A DNA stretch of 64,000 bases from Luteimicrobium subarcticum (GTDB taxonomy: Bacteria > Actinomycetota > Actinomycetes > Actinomycetales > Cellulomonadaceae): assembly GCF_002798015.1 (NCBI RefSeq), contig NZ_PGTZ01000012.1, forward strand, positions 1-64,000, given 5' to 3'. Within the stretch, counting starts at the first letter, position 1, and each line of letters begins with the position of its first letter. The notes beneath the pieces are model-generated. The model made no database searches. It was not told where the DNA came from and worked only from the letters and a program-made list of their open reading frames with translations. Positions 29,743 to 39,300 of the stretch are shown in pieces. The position numbers and the translations under genes are program-made.

Positions 29743-30726
29743 TCAGTCCGCGTCCCGGGCGGCGTCGCGCGACGTCTTCCACAGGCTCGCGGCAGCCGTG
29801 ACCGCGAGCACCAGGACGATGACGGCGAGCGACACCCACGTCGCGATCTCCGGGACGTCGACGGGTTGCCCGCCGTTGATGAACCCGACCGTGTTCTCGT
29901 GCAGCGCCTCGAGGAAGAGCTTGACCCCGATGAACGCGAGGATGACGGCGAGCCCGACGGGCAGGTAGACGAGCCGGTCGAGCAGCCCGCCCAGCAGGAA
30001 GTACAGCTGCCGCAGGCCCATGAGGGCGAGCAGGTTCGTCATGAACACGATGTACGGGTCCTGGGTGAGGCCGAAGATCGCGGGGATCGAGTCGAACGCG
30101 AACAGCAGGTCGGTCGTCCCGATCGCGACGAACACGAGCAGCAGCGGCGTGAGCAGGCGGCGCCCGTCGACGGTCGTGACGAGGTGCCCGCCGTCGTACC
30201 GGTCGGTCATCGGCAGGACGCGGCGCGCCACGCGGACGAGAGCGTTCTCGCGGTACTCGTCGTCGTCCCCGCCGCCGCGCACCAGCTGCGCGGCCGTGTA
30301 CACGAGGAACGCGCCGAACAGGTAGAACACCCAGGTGAAGTGGTCGATGATCGCGGCGCCGAGCGTGATGAAGACCCCGCGGAGCACGAGCGCGACGACG
30401 ATGCCCACCATGAGCACGCGTTGCTGCTGGTCCCGCGGCACGGCGAACGACGCCATGACCAGCACGAACACGAACAGGTTGTCGACGGACAGGCTGTACT
30501 CGGTGAGCCAGCCGGCGTAGAACTCGGTGGCCGGGGCAGAGCCGGCGACGGCCCACAGCGCGACCCCGTAGACCAGCGCGAGCCCGACGTAGAAGCCGAT
30601 CCATGCGGTGCACTCGCGCACGCTCGGCACGTGCGGGCGCCGCGCCACGAACCACAGGTCGGCGAGCAGGAGCACCCCGAAGACGGTCAGGCTCGTGGCC
30701 TCGAACCAGCCGGGGATCTCGTGCAC
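29743..30726 (-). CDS. TerC-family membrane protein (second paralogue)
   Basis: A 327-residue integral membrane protein with about nine hydrophobic spans. It carries the TerC/Alx hallmarks: an acidic residue-containing helix (EYSLSVDNLFVFVLVM) and FAFDSIPAIFGLTQDPYIVF. The family exports manganese and, in some bacteria, loads Mn to exported enzymes. Its GTG start at 30726 lies four bases after the stop of the first terC, so both share one transcript governed by the upstream riboswitch. The two proteins are clearly related but diverged, consistent with an old duplication. Confidence 0.88.
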   Translation of the reverse strand: MHEIPGWFEATSLTVFGVLLLADLWFVARRPHVPSVRECTAWIGFYVGLALVYGVALWAVAGSAPATEFYAGWLTEYSLSVDNLFVFVLVMASFAVPRDQQQRVLMVGIVVALVLRGVFITLGAAIIDHFTWVFYLFGAFLVYTAAQLVRGGGDDDEYRENALVRVARRVLPMTDRYDGGHLVTTVDGRRLLTPLLLVFVAIGTTDLLFAFDSIPAIFGLTQDPYIVFMTNLLALMGLRQLYFLLGGLLDRLVYLPVGLAVILAFIGVKLFLEALHENTVGFINGGQPVDVPEIATWVSLAVIVLVLAVTAAASLWKTSRDAARDAD

Positions 30727-30730
30727 GGCG

Positions 30731-31762
30731 TCAGGCGTCCTTCCGGGCGTCGGTCGGTGCCTCGGCGGGCGGTGTCGCGGCGGCCGCCGCGCGCTGGCGG
30801 CGGGCGTCTACCCACAGGCTGAGGACCGTGGTCACCGTCAGCACGACGGCGATGTAGCCGAGCGAGAGGGCCGTGGACACCTCGGGGACGTCGACGTGCT
30901 CGCCGCCGTTGACGAACGGGAGCTCGTTGGTGTGCAAGGCGTGCAGCACGAGCTTGACGCCGATGAACCCGAGGATCGCCGCAAGCCCGTAGGCGAGGAA
31001 CACGAGCCGGTCGAGCAGCCCGTCGACGAGGAAGTACAGCTGGCGCAGGCCGAGCAGCGAGAACGCGTTCGCGGCGAACACGAGGTACGTCTCCTGCGTG
31101 AGGCCGAAGATCGCGGGGATCGAGTCGACGGCGAACAGGACGTCCGCGCTGCCGATGGCGATCATGACGAACAGCAGCGGGGTGACGAGGCGTCGTCCGG
31201 CGCGGCGCACGACCATCTTGTCGTCGACGAAGTCGTCGGTGACGGGCAGCACCCGGCGGGCGAGCCGCAGGACGCCGTTCTCGTGGAACTCCTCCTCGTC
31301 GCCGGCGCGGGCGTGCCGCACCTGCGACCACGCCGTCCACAGCAGGAACGCGCCGAACACGTAGAAGACCCAGCTGAAGTTCTCGATGAGCGCCGCGCCG
31401 AGCAGGATGAATACGGTGCGCAGCACCAGCGCGACCGTGATGCCGAACAGCAGGACCTTCTGCTGCACCACCCGGGGCACGCGGAACGTCGCCATGATCA
31501 GCACGAACACGAACAGGTTGTCGATCGAGAGCGACTTCTCGGTGACGTACCCGGCGAAGTACTCGCCGGCGTACTCGCCGCCCCAGCCGACCCAGACGAG
31601 CCCGCCGAAGACGAGGGCCACGGCCACGTAGGCAGCCGACCAGGTGGCGGACTCGCGCATGCTGGGTGCGTGCGGCACGCGCGCGTGCCCGACGAAGTCG
31701 ACGGCGAGCATCGCGAGGATCACCGCGACGGTGACGAGCCAGACCCACAGGGAAACGTCCAC
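30731..31762 (-). CDS. TerC-family membrane protein, riboswitch-controlled manganese exporter
   Basis: A 343-residue TerC/Alx-family protein with about nine transmembrane segments. Conserved helices are EKSLSIDNLFVFVLIM and FAVDSIPAIFGLTQETYLVF, and the charged cytoplasmic loop lies around residues 150-190. GTG at 31762 is the start; its GGAGG ribosome site (minus strand of 31767-31771) lies inside the 3' arm of a regulatory hairpin. A yybP-ykoY manganese aptamer occupies the leader, so manganese export is the likely role. Confidence 0.9.
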   Translation of the reverse strand: MDVSLWVWLVTVAVILAMLAVDFVGHARVPHAPSMRESATWSAAYVAVALVFGGLVWVGWGGEYAGEYFAGYVTEKSLSIDNLFVFVLIMATFRVPRVVQQKVLLFGITVALVLRTVFILLGAALIENFSWVFYVFGAFLLWTAWSQVRHARAGDEEEFHENGVLRLARRVLPVTDDFVDDKMVVRRAGRRLVTPLLFVMIAIGSADVLFAVDSIPAIFGLTQETYLVFAANAFSLLGLRQLYFLVDGLLDRLVFLAYGLAAILGFIGVKLVLHALHTNELPFVNGGEHVDVPEVSTALSLGYIAVVLTVTTVLSLWVDARRQRAAAAATPPAEAPTDARKDA

Positions 31763-31763
31763 G

Positions 31764-31886
31764 AGACCTCCGGTACGACAGTAGGTACCGAAGGTCTCCT
31801 CCGCCCGTGGGCCTGCTCCCCGGAACGGTCGTGGGACCGCTCGTGATGACGAGTCGCAGCAGTCGGGAGTACTCCCCTTCGCTGCC
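31764..31886 (-). ncRNA. yybP-ykoY manganese riboswitch in the terC leader
   Basis: Read on the minus strand, the leader has the 5' hallmark GCGAAGGGGAGTA (31870-31882) and the 3' hallmark GGAGACCTTCGG. CGAAGG and CCTTCG form stem P1. Between them lie small hairpins including CTCGT-CATC-ACGAG and CGGTC-CCAC-GACCG, plus CTGCT/AGCAG pairing. The 3' strand of P1 can instead form a 13-bp hairpin (31764-31797) that buries the GGAGG ribosome site of terC. Metal binding would favour P1 and free the site, giving an ON switch at translation. The family senses Mn2+. Confidence 0.8.
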
Positions 31887-31906
31887 GTGAGGCTACCCGA
31901 CGGGTG

Positions 31907-33523
31907 TTACGGACGCATGACGCGAACCCTCAGGTCGGCCCGGGACGCGACGGCCCGCACGAGCGCCGCGTTCGCCTCGTCGGACCGCTCGACCCAGGCA
32001 CGCGCCGCGGCGGGCGAGCGCCCGTGCTCGACGTGACGGGCGACGAGACGCTCGACCCGTTCGGTGTCGTCCGGCTCGACCGACCACACCTCGTCGAGCA
32101 GCGGGCTGACGTCCTGCCAGCCGCCCCGGTCGAGCAGCAGGTAGTTCCCCTCGGTGACGACGAGGGGGACGTCGGCGCCCACCGGCACGGCCGACCCGAC
32201 CGGCTCCTCGAGGTCACGCCGGAACACCGGCGCCCAGACGGGTGGGTCGTGCGGGCCGGCGCCCCGCAGGCGGCCCAGCAGCGCGACGTAGCCGGGCACG
32301 TCGAACGTGTCCGGCGCGCCCTTGCGGTCGGCCCGGTCGAGCCGCTCGAGCTCGTGCTGGGCCAGGTGGAACCCGTCCTGGCCGACGACCGCGACCGCGA
32401 GGCCCTGCTCGTGCAGGGCGGCCGCGAGCGCCGCGGCGAGCGTCGACTTGCCCGCGCCGGGCGCCCCGGTGATGCCGAGGATGCGGCGGCGGCCGTCCGC
32501 GCGCGCGTCGGCGTGCAGCCGTGCGGCGCGCGCGACGAGAGCGTCCGCGGTGAGCTCACCCACGGTGGGCTCGACGAGCGCGGACGGGACGGCGCCCGGG
32601 AGGTCGGCGAGCCAGGTGCGCGGGCCGACGACCTGGACACGACGCGCCGCGACCCGTGCGGCCGCACCGAGCGCGACGACGAAGCCGTCGCCGACCGCGA
32701 GCGCGTGCGCGAGCGCTCCGTGGAACACGTCCCCGGCGGCGAGGGTGTCGACGGCGGTCACGCGCGGGACGGGCACCGTCCCGGAGGCTGCGGTCGGGGC
32801 GTCGGTCGACGGGCCGGCGGAACCGGCCGGGCTCGTCCACCACACGACGGGGTCGCCGCCGTGGGTCACCGCGACCTGCGGCACGCCCGCAGCGAGCAGG
32901 GCCGGCCCGACGTCGTCGGCCCCGCCGATCCCGCCGACCCGGAAGTCGGCCGACGCGACGACGGTGGTGCAGCGTGGCACGAGCTCGGCGAGCCACGGCT
33001 TCCACCGACCGGCGTCGAGGACGACGGGAGCGCGCCCGGCCCGCGCGTCCAGCGCGTCGAGGACGGCGTGCGCGAGCGCGGGGTGGTGCCCGTCGAGCAG
33101 GACGACGCCGGGGTCGGCCGCAGCGGCCAGCAGGTCGGCGAGCACCGCCGGGGCGGGCGCCGCGACGGGCGTGCGGCCCGCGTCCGGCGAGACGACGGAC
33201 CGCTCCCCGGACGCGTCGTCGACGAGGACCGCCGAGATCGCGAGCTCGTAACCGTCCGGGGCGACGTCGACGACGCGGACGCCGTGCCCCTCCAGGTCGG
33301 AGCGGGCGGCGCGGGCGGCTGCCCCGTCGCCGAGTGCGGTGAGCAGGGTGGGCCTGCCGCCGAGCGCCGCGAACGTCACGGCGGCGTTCGCTGCCGGGCC
33401 ACCGGCGGCCACGTCCTGCCGGCTCGCCGTGACCTTGGTGTTGCGGTCGGGGCGCGTCGCGCGGTGGACGACGTCGAGCGTGGTCAGGCCGACGAACAGG
33501 CCCTGTGGAAGGTCGGCCGTCAC
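31907..33523 (-). CDS. Fused PfkB-family sugar kinase and P-loop (uridine kinase-like) kinase
   Basis: A 538-residue two-domain protein. Residues 1-310 are a ribokinase/PfkB domain: VGLTTLDVVHRA start, AAGGPAANAAV sugar-site motif, and DTLAAGDVF with the catalytic base D265 (the usual GAGD is AAGD). Residues 340-538 are a phosphoribulokinase/uridine-kinase-like P-loop domain: ITGAPGAGKST (Walker A, 351-361) and GQDGFHLA. No stop or frameshift separates them. GTG at 33523 overlaps the VOC gene stop (GTGA). Each half resembles enzymes of sugar or nucleoside phosphorylation; sequential phosphorylation of one substrate is a guess. It is the last gene after uvrB. Confidence 0.85.
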   Translation of the reverse strand: MTADLPQGLFVGLTTLDVVHRATRPDRNTKVTASRQDVAAGGPAANAAVTFAALGGRPTLLTALGDGAAARAARSDLEGHGVRVVDVAPDGYELAISAVLVDDASGERSVVSPDAGRTPVAAPAPAVLADLLAAAADPGVVLLDGHHPALAHAVLDALDARAGRAPVVLDAGRWKPWLAELVPRCTTVVASADFRVGGIGGADDVGPALLAAGVPQVAVTHGGDPVVWWTSPAGSAGPSTDAPTAASGTVPVPRVTAVDTLAAGDVFHGALAHALAVGDGFVVALGAAARVAARRVQVVGPRTWLADLPGAVPSALVEPTVGELTADALVARAARLHADARADGRRRILGITGAPGAGKSTLAAALAAALHEQGLAVAVVGQDGFHLAQHELERLDRADRKGAPDTFDVPGYVALLGRLRGAGPHDPPVWAPVFRRDLEEPVGSAVPVGADVPLVVTEGNYLLLDRGGWQDVSPLLDEVWSVEPDDTERVERLVARHVEHGRSPAAARAWVERSDEANAALVRAVASRADLRVRVMRP

Positions 33524-33951
33524 TGCACGCAGAGCTCGTTGCCCTCGGGATCCTGGAGGACGACCCACGACTCGCCGCGCACCTCGCGCTCCGCGACGAC
33601 GGTGGCGCCGAGCGCGACGAGCCGTGCGACGTGCGCCCGCACCGCGTCCTGCGGCGCGACGCCCTCGGGGGCGGACCGCCCGACGTTCAGGTCGAGGTGC
33701 ACCCGGTTCTTCGCGGTCTTGGGTTCCGGCACCTGCTGGAGGAAGAGACGCGGGCCGACGCCGTCGGGGTCGACGAGCGCGTTCGCGGAGTCTCGCTGGT
33801 CCGGCGGCACGCCCCAGGCGTCGAGCGCGTCGTCCCACGACGCGAACCCGTCGGGCGGCGGCTGCCGCACGTAGCCGAGCGCGGCGCACCAGAACTCTCC
33901 CAGCGCCGCCGGGTCGTGCGCGTCGAACGTGACCTGCACCTGGATCGCCAT
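33520..33951 (-). CDS. VOC-family (glyoxalase/bleomycin-resistance fold) protein
   Basis: A 143-residue protein with two beta-alpha-beta-beta-beta units. The first starts VQVTFDAHDPAALGEFWCAALGY; the second includes NRVHLDLNVG and ends WVVLQDPEGNELCVQ. Metal-ligand candidates are H in VHLDL and E near the C-terminus. It belongs to the glyoxalase-like subgroup with unknown substrate. The ATG at 33951 follows GGGGGAG, and the stop overlaps the kinase fusion start. The 13-base gap from uvrB suggests a shared transcript. Confidence 0.85.
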   Translation of the reverse strand: MAIQVQVTFDAHDPAALGEFWCAALGYVRQPPPDGFASWDDALDAWGVPPDQRDSANALVDPDGVGPRLFLQQVPEPKTAKNRVHLDLNVGRSAPEGVAPQDAVRAHVARLVALGATVVAEREVRGESWVVLQDPEGNELCVQ

Positions 33952-33964
33952 GCTGCTCCCCCTC

Positions 33965-36073
33965 TCAGGCCGTCGCGGCCTGCATCTGCCGGAGCTCCTT
34001 CTTGAGGTCCCCGATCTCGTCGCGCAGCCGGGCCGCGAGCTCGAACTGCAGCTCGCCGGCCGCGGCGTGCATCTGGTCGGTCATCTCCTGGATGAGTCCG
34101 GCGAGGTCGCTCGCGGCGCCGACCGCGAGCCGGTTCGTCGTCACGCCCTCCTTGGTCGCCCCGGCGGCCGGGGCCCCACCGCGGCCGCGGCCCTTGCCGG
34201 GCTGGCGGTACCCCGTCGCGAGGAGCTCCTGGGTGTCCATGTCCTCGCGGGCGAGCATGTCGGTCACGTCGGCGATCTTCTTGCGCAGCGGCGTCGGGTC
34301 GATCCCGTGCTCGGTGTTGTACGCGAGCTGCCGCTCGCGGCGACGGTTCGTCTCCTCGATCGCCAGCTCCATCGCCGGCGTCTTCTTGTCGGCGTACATG
34401 TGCACCTGGCCGGACACGTTGCGCGCCGCACGCCCGATGGTCTGGATGAGCGACTTGCCCGAGCGCAGGAAGCCCTCCTTGTCGGCGTCGAGGATCGCGA
34501 CGAGCGACACCTCGGGCAGGTCGAGACCCTCGCGGAGCAGGTTGATGCCCACCAGGACGTCGTACAGGCCGAGACGCAGCTCGCGCAGCAGCTCGACGCG
34601 GCGCAGCGTGTCGACCTCCGAGTGGAGGTAGCGGACCCGGACGTCCTTGTCGAGCAGGTAGTCGGTGAGGTCTTCTGCCATCTTCTTGGTGAGGGTGGTG
34701 ACGAGGACGCGCTCGTCACGGTCGACGCGCTCGCGGATCTCGCCGAGCAGGTCGTCGATCTGGCCCTTCGTGGGCTTGACGACGACCTCCGGGTCGACGA
34801 GGCCCGTGGGGCGGATGATCTGCTCGACGACGCCGTCCGCCTGGGCCAGCTCGTAGTCGCCCGGCGTCGCGGACAGGTAGACGGTCTGCCCGATGCGCTC
34901 GACGAACTCCTCCCAGCGCAGGGGCCGGTTGTCCATCGCGCTGGGCAGTCGGAACCCGAAGTCGACGAGGTTGCGCTTGCGCGACATGTCGCCCTCGTAC
35001 ATCGCGCCGATCTGTGGGACCGTCACGTGCGACTCGTCGATGACCAGCAGGAAGTCCTCGGGGAAGTAGTCCAGCAGGGTGTTGGGGGCGGTGCCCGGAG
35101 CGCGGCCGTCGATGTGCCGGGAGTAGTTCTCGATCCCCGAGCAGCTGCCGATCTGCCGCATCATCTCGATGTCGTAGGTGGTGCGCATGCGCAGCCGCTG
35201 CGCCTCGAGCAGCTTGTTCTGCCGCTCGAGCTCCGCGAGCCGGTCGGCGAGCTCGGCCTCGATGGACCCGATGGCGCGCTCCATGCGCTCGGGGCCGGCC
35301 ACGTAGTGCGTCGCCGGGAAGATGAAGGTCGACTGCTCGGACCGCACGACGTCGCCGCTGACGGGGTGCAGCAGCTGGATGTTCTCGATCTCGTCGCCGA
35401 AGAACTCGATGCGGATCGCGAGCTCCTCGTACACCGGGATGATCTCGACGGTGTCGCCCCGCACGCGGAACGTGCCGCGCGTGAACGCCATGTCGTTGCG
35501 CGTGTACTGCATCGTGACGAACTGCCGGAGCAGGACGTCTCGCTCGACCTGGTCGCCGACGTCGAGCCGGACCATGCGGTCGACGTACTCCTGCGGCGTG
35601 CCCAGGCCGTAGATGCACGAGACCGACGCGACCACGATCGTGTCGCGGCGCGTCAGGAGCGAGCTCGTCGCCGAGTGCCGCAGCCGCTCGACCTCGTCGT
35701 TGATCGACGAGTCCTTCTCGATGTAGGTGTCCGTCTGCGCGATGTACGCCTCGGGCTGGTAGTAGTCGTAGTACGAGACGAAGTACTCGACCGCGTTGTT
35801 CGGCAGCAGCTCACGGAACTCCGTCGCGAGCTGCGCGGCGAGCGTCTTGTTGGGCGCCATGACGAGCGTCGGGCGCTGCACCTGCTCGATGAGCCACGCG
35901 GTGGTCGCCGACTTGCCCGTTCCGGTCGCCCCGAGCAGGACGACGTCCTTCTCGCCTGCCCGCAGGCGCTGCGTCAGCTCCGCGATCGCCTGCGGCTGGT
36001 CACCCGACGGCGTGTACTCGGACACCACCTCGAACGGGGCGACGGTTCGCTGCAGGTCGGTGACGGGACGCAT
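33965..36073 (-). CDS. uvrB: Excinuclease ABC subunit B
   Basis: A 702-residue superfamily 2 helicase-like damage verifier. The Walker A motif [14 protein letters not shown] is near residue 45, the beta-hairpin segment [10 protein letters not shown] near 105, and the helicase motif QTIGRAARN in the second half. A UVR domain at the C-terminus ([28 protein letters not shown], residues about 655-690) binds UvrC. The ATG at 36073 is preceded at six bases by TACGTT. No LexA-like box was seen upstream, unlike uvrA. Confidence 0.97.
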   Translation of the reverse strand: MRPVTDLQRTVAPFEVVSEYTPSGDQPQAIAELTQRLRAGEKDVVLLGATGTGKSATTAWLIEQVQRPTLVMAPNKTLAAQLATEFRELLPNNAVEYFVSYYDYYQPEAYIAQTDTYIEKDSSINDEVERLRHSATSSLLTRRDTIVVASVSCIYGLGTPQEYVDRMVRLDVGDQVERDVLLRQFVTMQYTRNDMAFTRGTFRVRGDTVEIIPVYEELAIRIEFFGDEIENIQLLHPVSGDVVRSEQSTFIFPATHYVAGPERMERAIGSIEAELADRLAELERQNKLLEAQRLRMRTTYDIEMMRQIGSCSGIENYSRHIDGRAPGTAPNTLLDYFPEDFLLVIDESHVTVPQIGAMYEGDMSRKRNLVDFGFRLPSAMDNRPLRWEEFVERIGQTVYLSATPGDYELAQADGVVEQIIRPTGLVDPEVVVKPTKGQIDDLLGEIRERVDRDERVLVTTLTKKMAEDLTDYLLDKDVRVRYLHSEVDTLRRVELLRELRLGLYDVLVGINLLREGLDLPEVSLVAILDADKEGFLRSGKSLIQTIGRAARNVSGQVHMYADKKTPAMELAIEETNRRRERQLAYNTEHGIDPTPLRKKIADVTDMLAREDMDTQELLATGYRQPGKGRGRGGAPAAGATKEGVTTNRLAVGAASDLAGLIQEMTDQMHAAAGELQFELAARLRDEIGDLKKELRQMQAATA

Positions 36074-36079
36074 GTGTCC

Positions 36080-36085
36080 AACGTA
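36080..36085 (-). promoter_or_regulatory. Putative leaderless -10 element of uvrB
   Basis: TACGTT on the minus strand followed by GGACAC and the ATG at 36073, the same arrangement as at parA. No ribosome site lies before the ATG. Confidence 0.5.
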
Positions 36086-36305
36086 CGACGCGCCACCGAC
36101 ACGTGGTGATCCGTGGTTTCACCCGTCACGACGGGGTCACAGACCGAGCGCCCACCGCGCCGCCGCAGGACAATCCGCATAACGTGACACACGTCATGCA
36201 CCGGGGGAAGGCAGACGAAGAATTGCGAGATGTGATGCAGGCAGCACGGCAAGCAGGACGCCCGGGCGACGGGCGTGGGTGCCGCACGATCAAGGAGGCC
36301 CGCTC
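36086..36305 (+). promoter_or_regulatory. Upstream region of the repeat adhesin gene
   Basis: About 220 bases without a gene. It holds a short dyad TGAC-ACAC-GTCA around 36183-36195 and an AAGGAGG ribosome site (36293-36299), seven bases before the ATG at 36306. No clear -35/-10 pair was identified. Confidence 0.4.
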
Positions 36306-39300
36306 ATGACCCCCACCTCCCCGCGGCACGGACGCGCACCGCGACGCGTCGTCGGCCGCCGGCTCGCTGCCGCCTCCGGGGCGCTCGCGCTCGTCCTCGC
36401 CGGCTCGCTGACGTACGTCGCGGCCTCCGTGTCGTCGGCGCCCCCCGCCGACGCGGCCACGGTCTCCGGCCTGCTCCCGCCGTCGTCCGGGATCCTTCCC
36501 GGACCGTCGCCGTCGGGCGAGGACGCGAACGACGGCTGGGGTCCGTGCGTCCCCGACCCCGCCCCGGACGAGGCCGGCAACTGCCAGGGGTGGGCCGACG
36601 ACAAGACCGCCACGATCAACGGCACCGACGACGCCCCCAACGTCATCGTCGGTGGAGACTTCTCGGTCACCGGCACCGCGGCCGAGACGGAGGGCTTGCT
36701 CGTCGTCAACGGCAACGCGTCCTTCGACAAGACGTACAACGTCGGCTGGGCCATCGGGAGCGGGGTCATCCCTGCCGACCGGGCGGACTGGCTGATCGTG
36801 GGCGGTGACGCCACCGTCACGCCGTCGACGTCCACCGTCAACGTCGGCACGGCCATCGCGCCCTACCGGACCGGCGACATCCGCGTCGGCGGTGCCCACA
36901 ACTTCCGAGACGCCGCAGTCCCGTCGAGCACGCAGTACGGGCAGCTCGGCCAGTCGGTCGACACCGCCAACCAGACCCCGCCCACGCAGTTCCAGAACGC
37001 CGTCTACACCGACACGTCCGTCCTCACCGACGACCACTACGACGACCTGTTCGGCGCGGACGGCACCATGGCGACCTACTCGCAGCAGTGCTACGCCCCC
37101 CTGAGCGACCCGGACGTCGCGACGGCGGAGAACCTCGGCGGCACGCTGAGCGTCACGCACGGCACGGTCTCGATCTCCGGCGGCACGATGACGCTCACCG
37201 GACCGGGCACGGGCCAGCTGGTGGTGTTCGACCTGCCCGCGACGCTCGGTACGGCCGGCTCGCCGGTCGACGTGGACGTCACGGGCATCCCGACGACCGC
37301 GACGATCCTGCTCAACACCAACGCCGCAGGCGCAGTCGCGCAGTTCGTCTCGAACGTCACGGTCGACGGGAGCTCGGACTACGCACCCGCGTGGCGCGAC
37401 CAGGTCCTCTTCAACTACCCGAACGCGACCTCCGTGCGACTCGGTGGTCCGCTGCAGCTGCCCGGCGCGGTCCTCATGGGTCAGCCCGGCTCGACGCTGA
37501 CCGTCGGCGTGGCCGGGACGAACGGACGCATCTACACGCCGGGCAGCATGGTCAACGACGGCGGCGCGGGCGTCGGCGCGAGCACCGGCACCGAGAACCA
37601 CTCGTACCCGTTCACCGGACAGCTCGGCTGCGTCGCGATCGTCCCCGCGACGTTCTCGGTCGCGAAGACCATCACCGGCGACGGCGCCGACTCCGTCCCC
37701 GCCGACACCGCGTTCACGGTCCACTACGAGGTCACCGGGCCGGCCGACAGCCCGAACCTCGGCACGGCCGGCGACCTCACCGTCCTCGCCGACGGCACAC
37801 CGGTCAACGGGCCGGAGCTCGCACAGGGCGACGAGGTCACCCTGTCCGAGCCCACGTTCCCATCCGTCGACGGCATCGACTGGGGCACGCCGACCATCTC
37901 TCCCAACCCGGTCACGATCGGCGCGGAGAACACGGTCACGGCGGTCGCGGTGACCAACACCGCCACCCTGCAGCGCGGCGGCTTCACCATCACCAAGGCG
38001 GTCACGGGCGACGACGGCGCGTCGACGACGTCCTTCGACGTCGACTGGAGCTGTGACGCGCCGAACGCCGCCGGCGACGACTCCGGGACCGTCACCGTCA
38101 GCGACGGCACGAGCTCGACCATCACGGGCTTCCCCGTCGGCACGACGTGCACCGTGACGGAGGACACCCCGACGGACGACAACGGCACGTGGGCCGACCC
38201 GGTCGTCTCCCCCACCACCGTCACGATCGCGGACGACGACGGCACCGCCCAGGTCGTCACCGTGACCAACGACTTCACGCACGCCGTGGGCGGGTTCACG
38301 ATCACCAAGGACGTCGAGGGTGACTCCGGCGCCTCGACCACGACGTTCACGGGCACCTGGACCTGTGACGCCGAGAACGCCGACGGCGACTCGTCGGGCA
38401 CCTGGTCGCTGTCGGACGGCGACAGCCTCGAGCTCGACGGCTTCCCGACGGGCACCACCTGCTCCGTGGCCGAGGACACCCCCACCGACGACAACGGCAC
38501 CTGGGACTCGTCGATCGACCCGGACGGCGACTTCGTCATCACCGAGGGCGACGCGTCCACGACCGTCGTGACGGTGACGAACACGTTCACGCACGCCGTG
38601 GGCGGGTTCACCATCACCAAGGTGGTCGAGGGTGACCCGGGCGCGTCGACCACGAGCTTCGACATCGACTGGTCGTGCGACGCCCCCAACGCCGCCGGCG
38701 ACGACTCCGGCACCGTGACGATCGGGGCCGGTGAGTCGGAGTCCGTGGCCGGGTTCCCGACCGGCACCACCTGTACGTTCTCGGAGGACACCCCGAGCGA
38801 CGACGACGGCACGTGGTCCACCCCGACGATCGACCCGGACAGCGTCACCATCGAGGAGGGTGACGGCAGCACGCAGGTCGTGACGGTGACGAACACGTTC
38901 ACGCACGCGGTGGGCGGTTTCACCGTCACCAAGGACGTCACCGGCGACCCCGGCGCGTCGACCAGCACCTTCACGGGTACCTGGACGTGCGACGCCGAGA
39001 ACGCCGACGGCGAGTCGTCGGGCACCTGGTCCCTCGAGGACGGCGCCTCGGCGACGTTCGACGGCTTCCCGACGGGCACCACCTGCTCCGTGGCCGAGGA
39101 CACCCCCACCGACGACAACGGCACCTGGGACTCGTCGATCGACCCGGACGGCGACTTCGTCATCACCGAGGGCGACGCGTCCGCGACCGTCGTGACGGTG
39201 ACGAACACGTTCACGCAGGCCGTCGGCGGGTTCACGATCGCGAAGGCCGTGACCGGTGACCCGGGCGCCTCCACGACGAGCTTCGACATCGACTGGTCGT

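Noticed and set aside
36183-36195. A CRP-type operator at TGAC-ACAC-GTCA upstream of the adhesin gene
   Set aside because: Only four bases per arm match, which is common by chance, so it is noted only as part of the upstream region.
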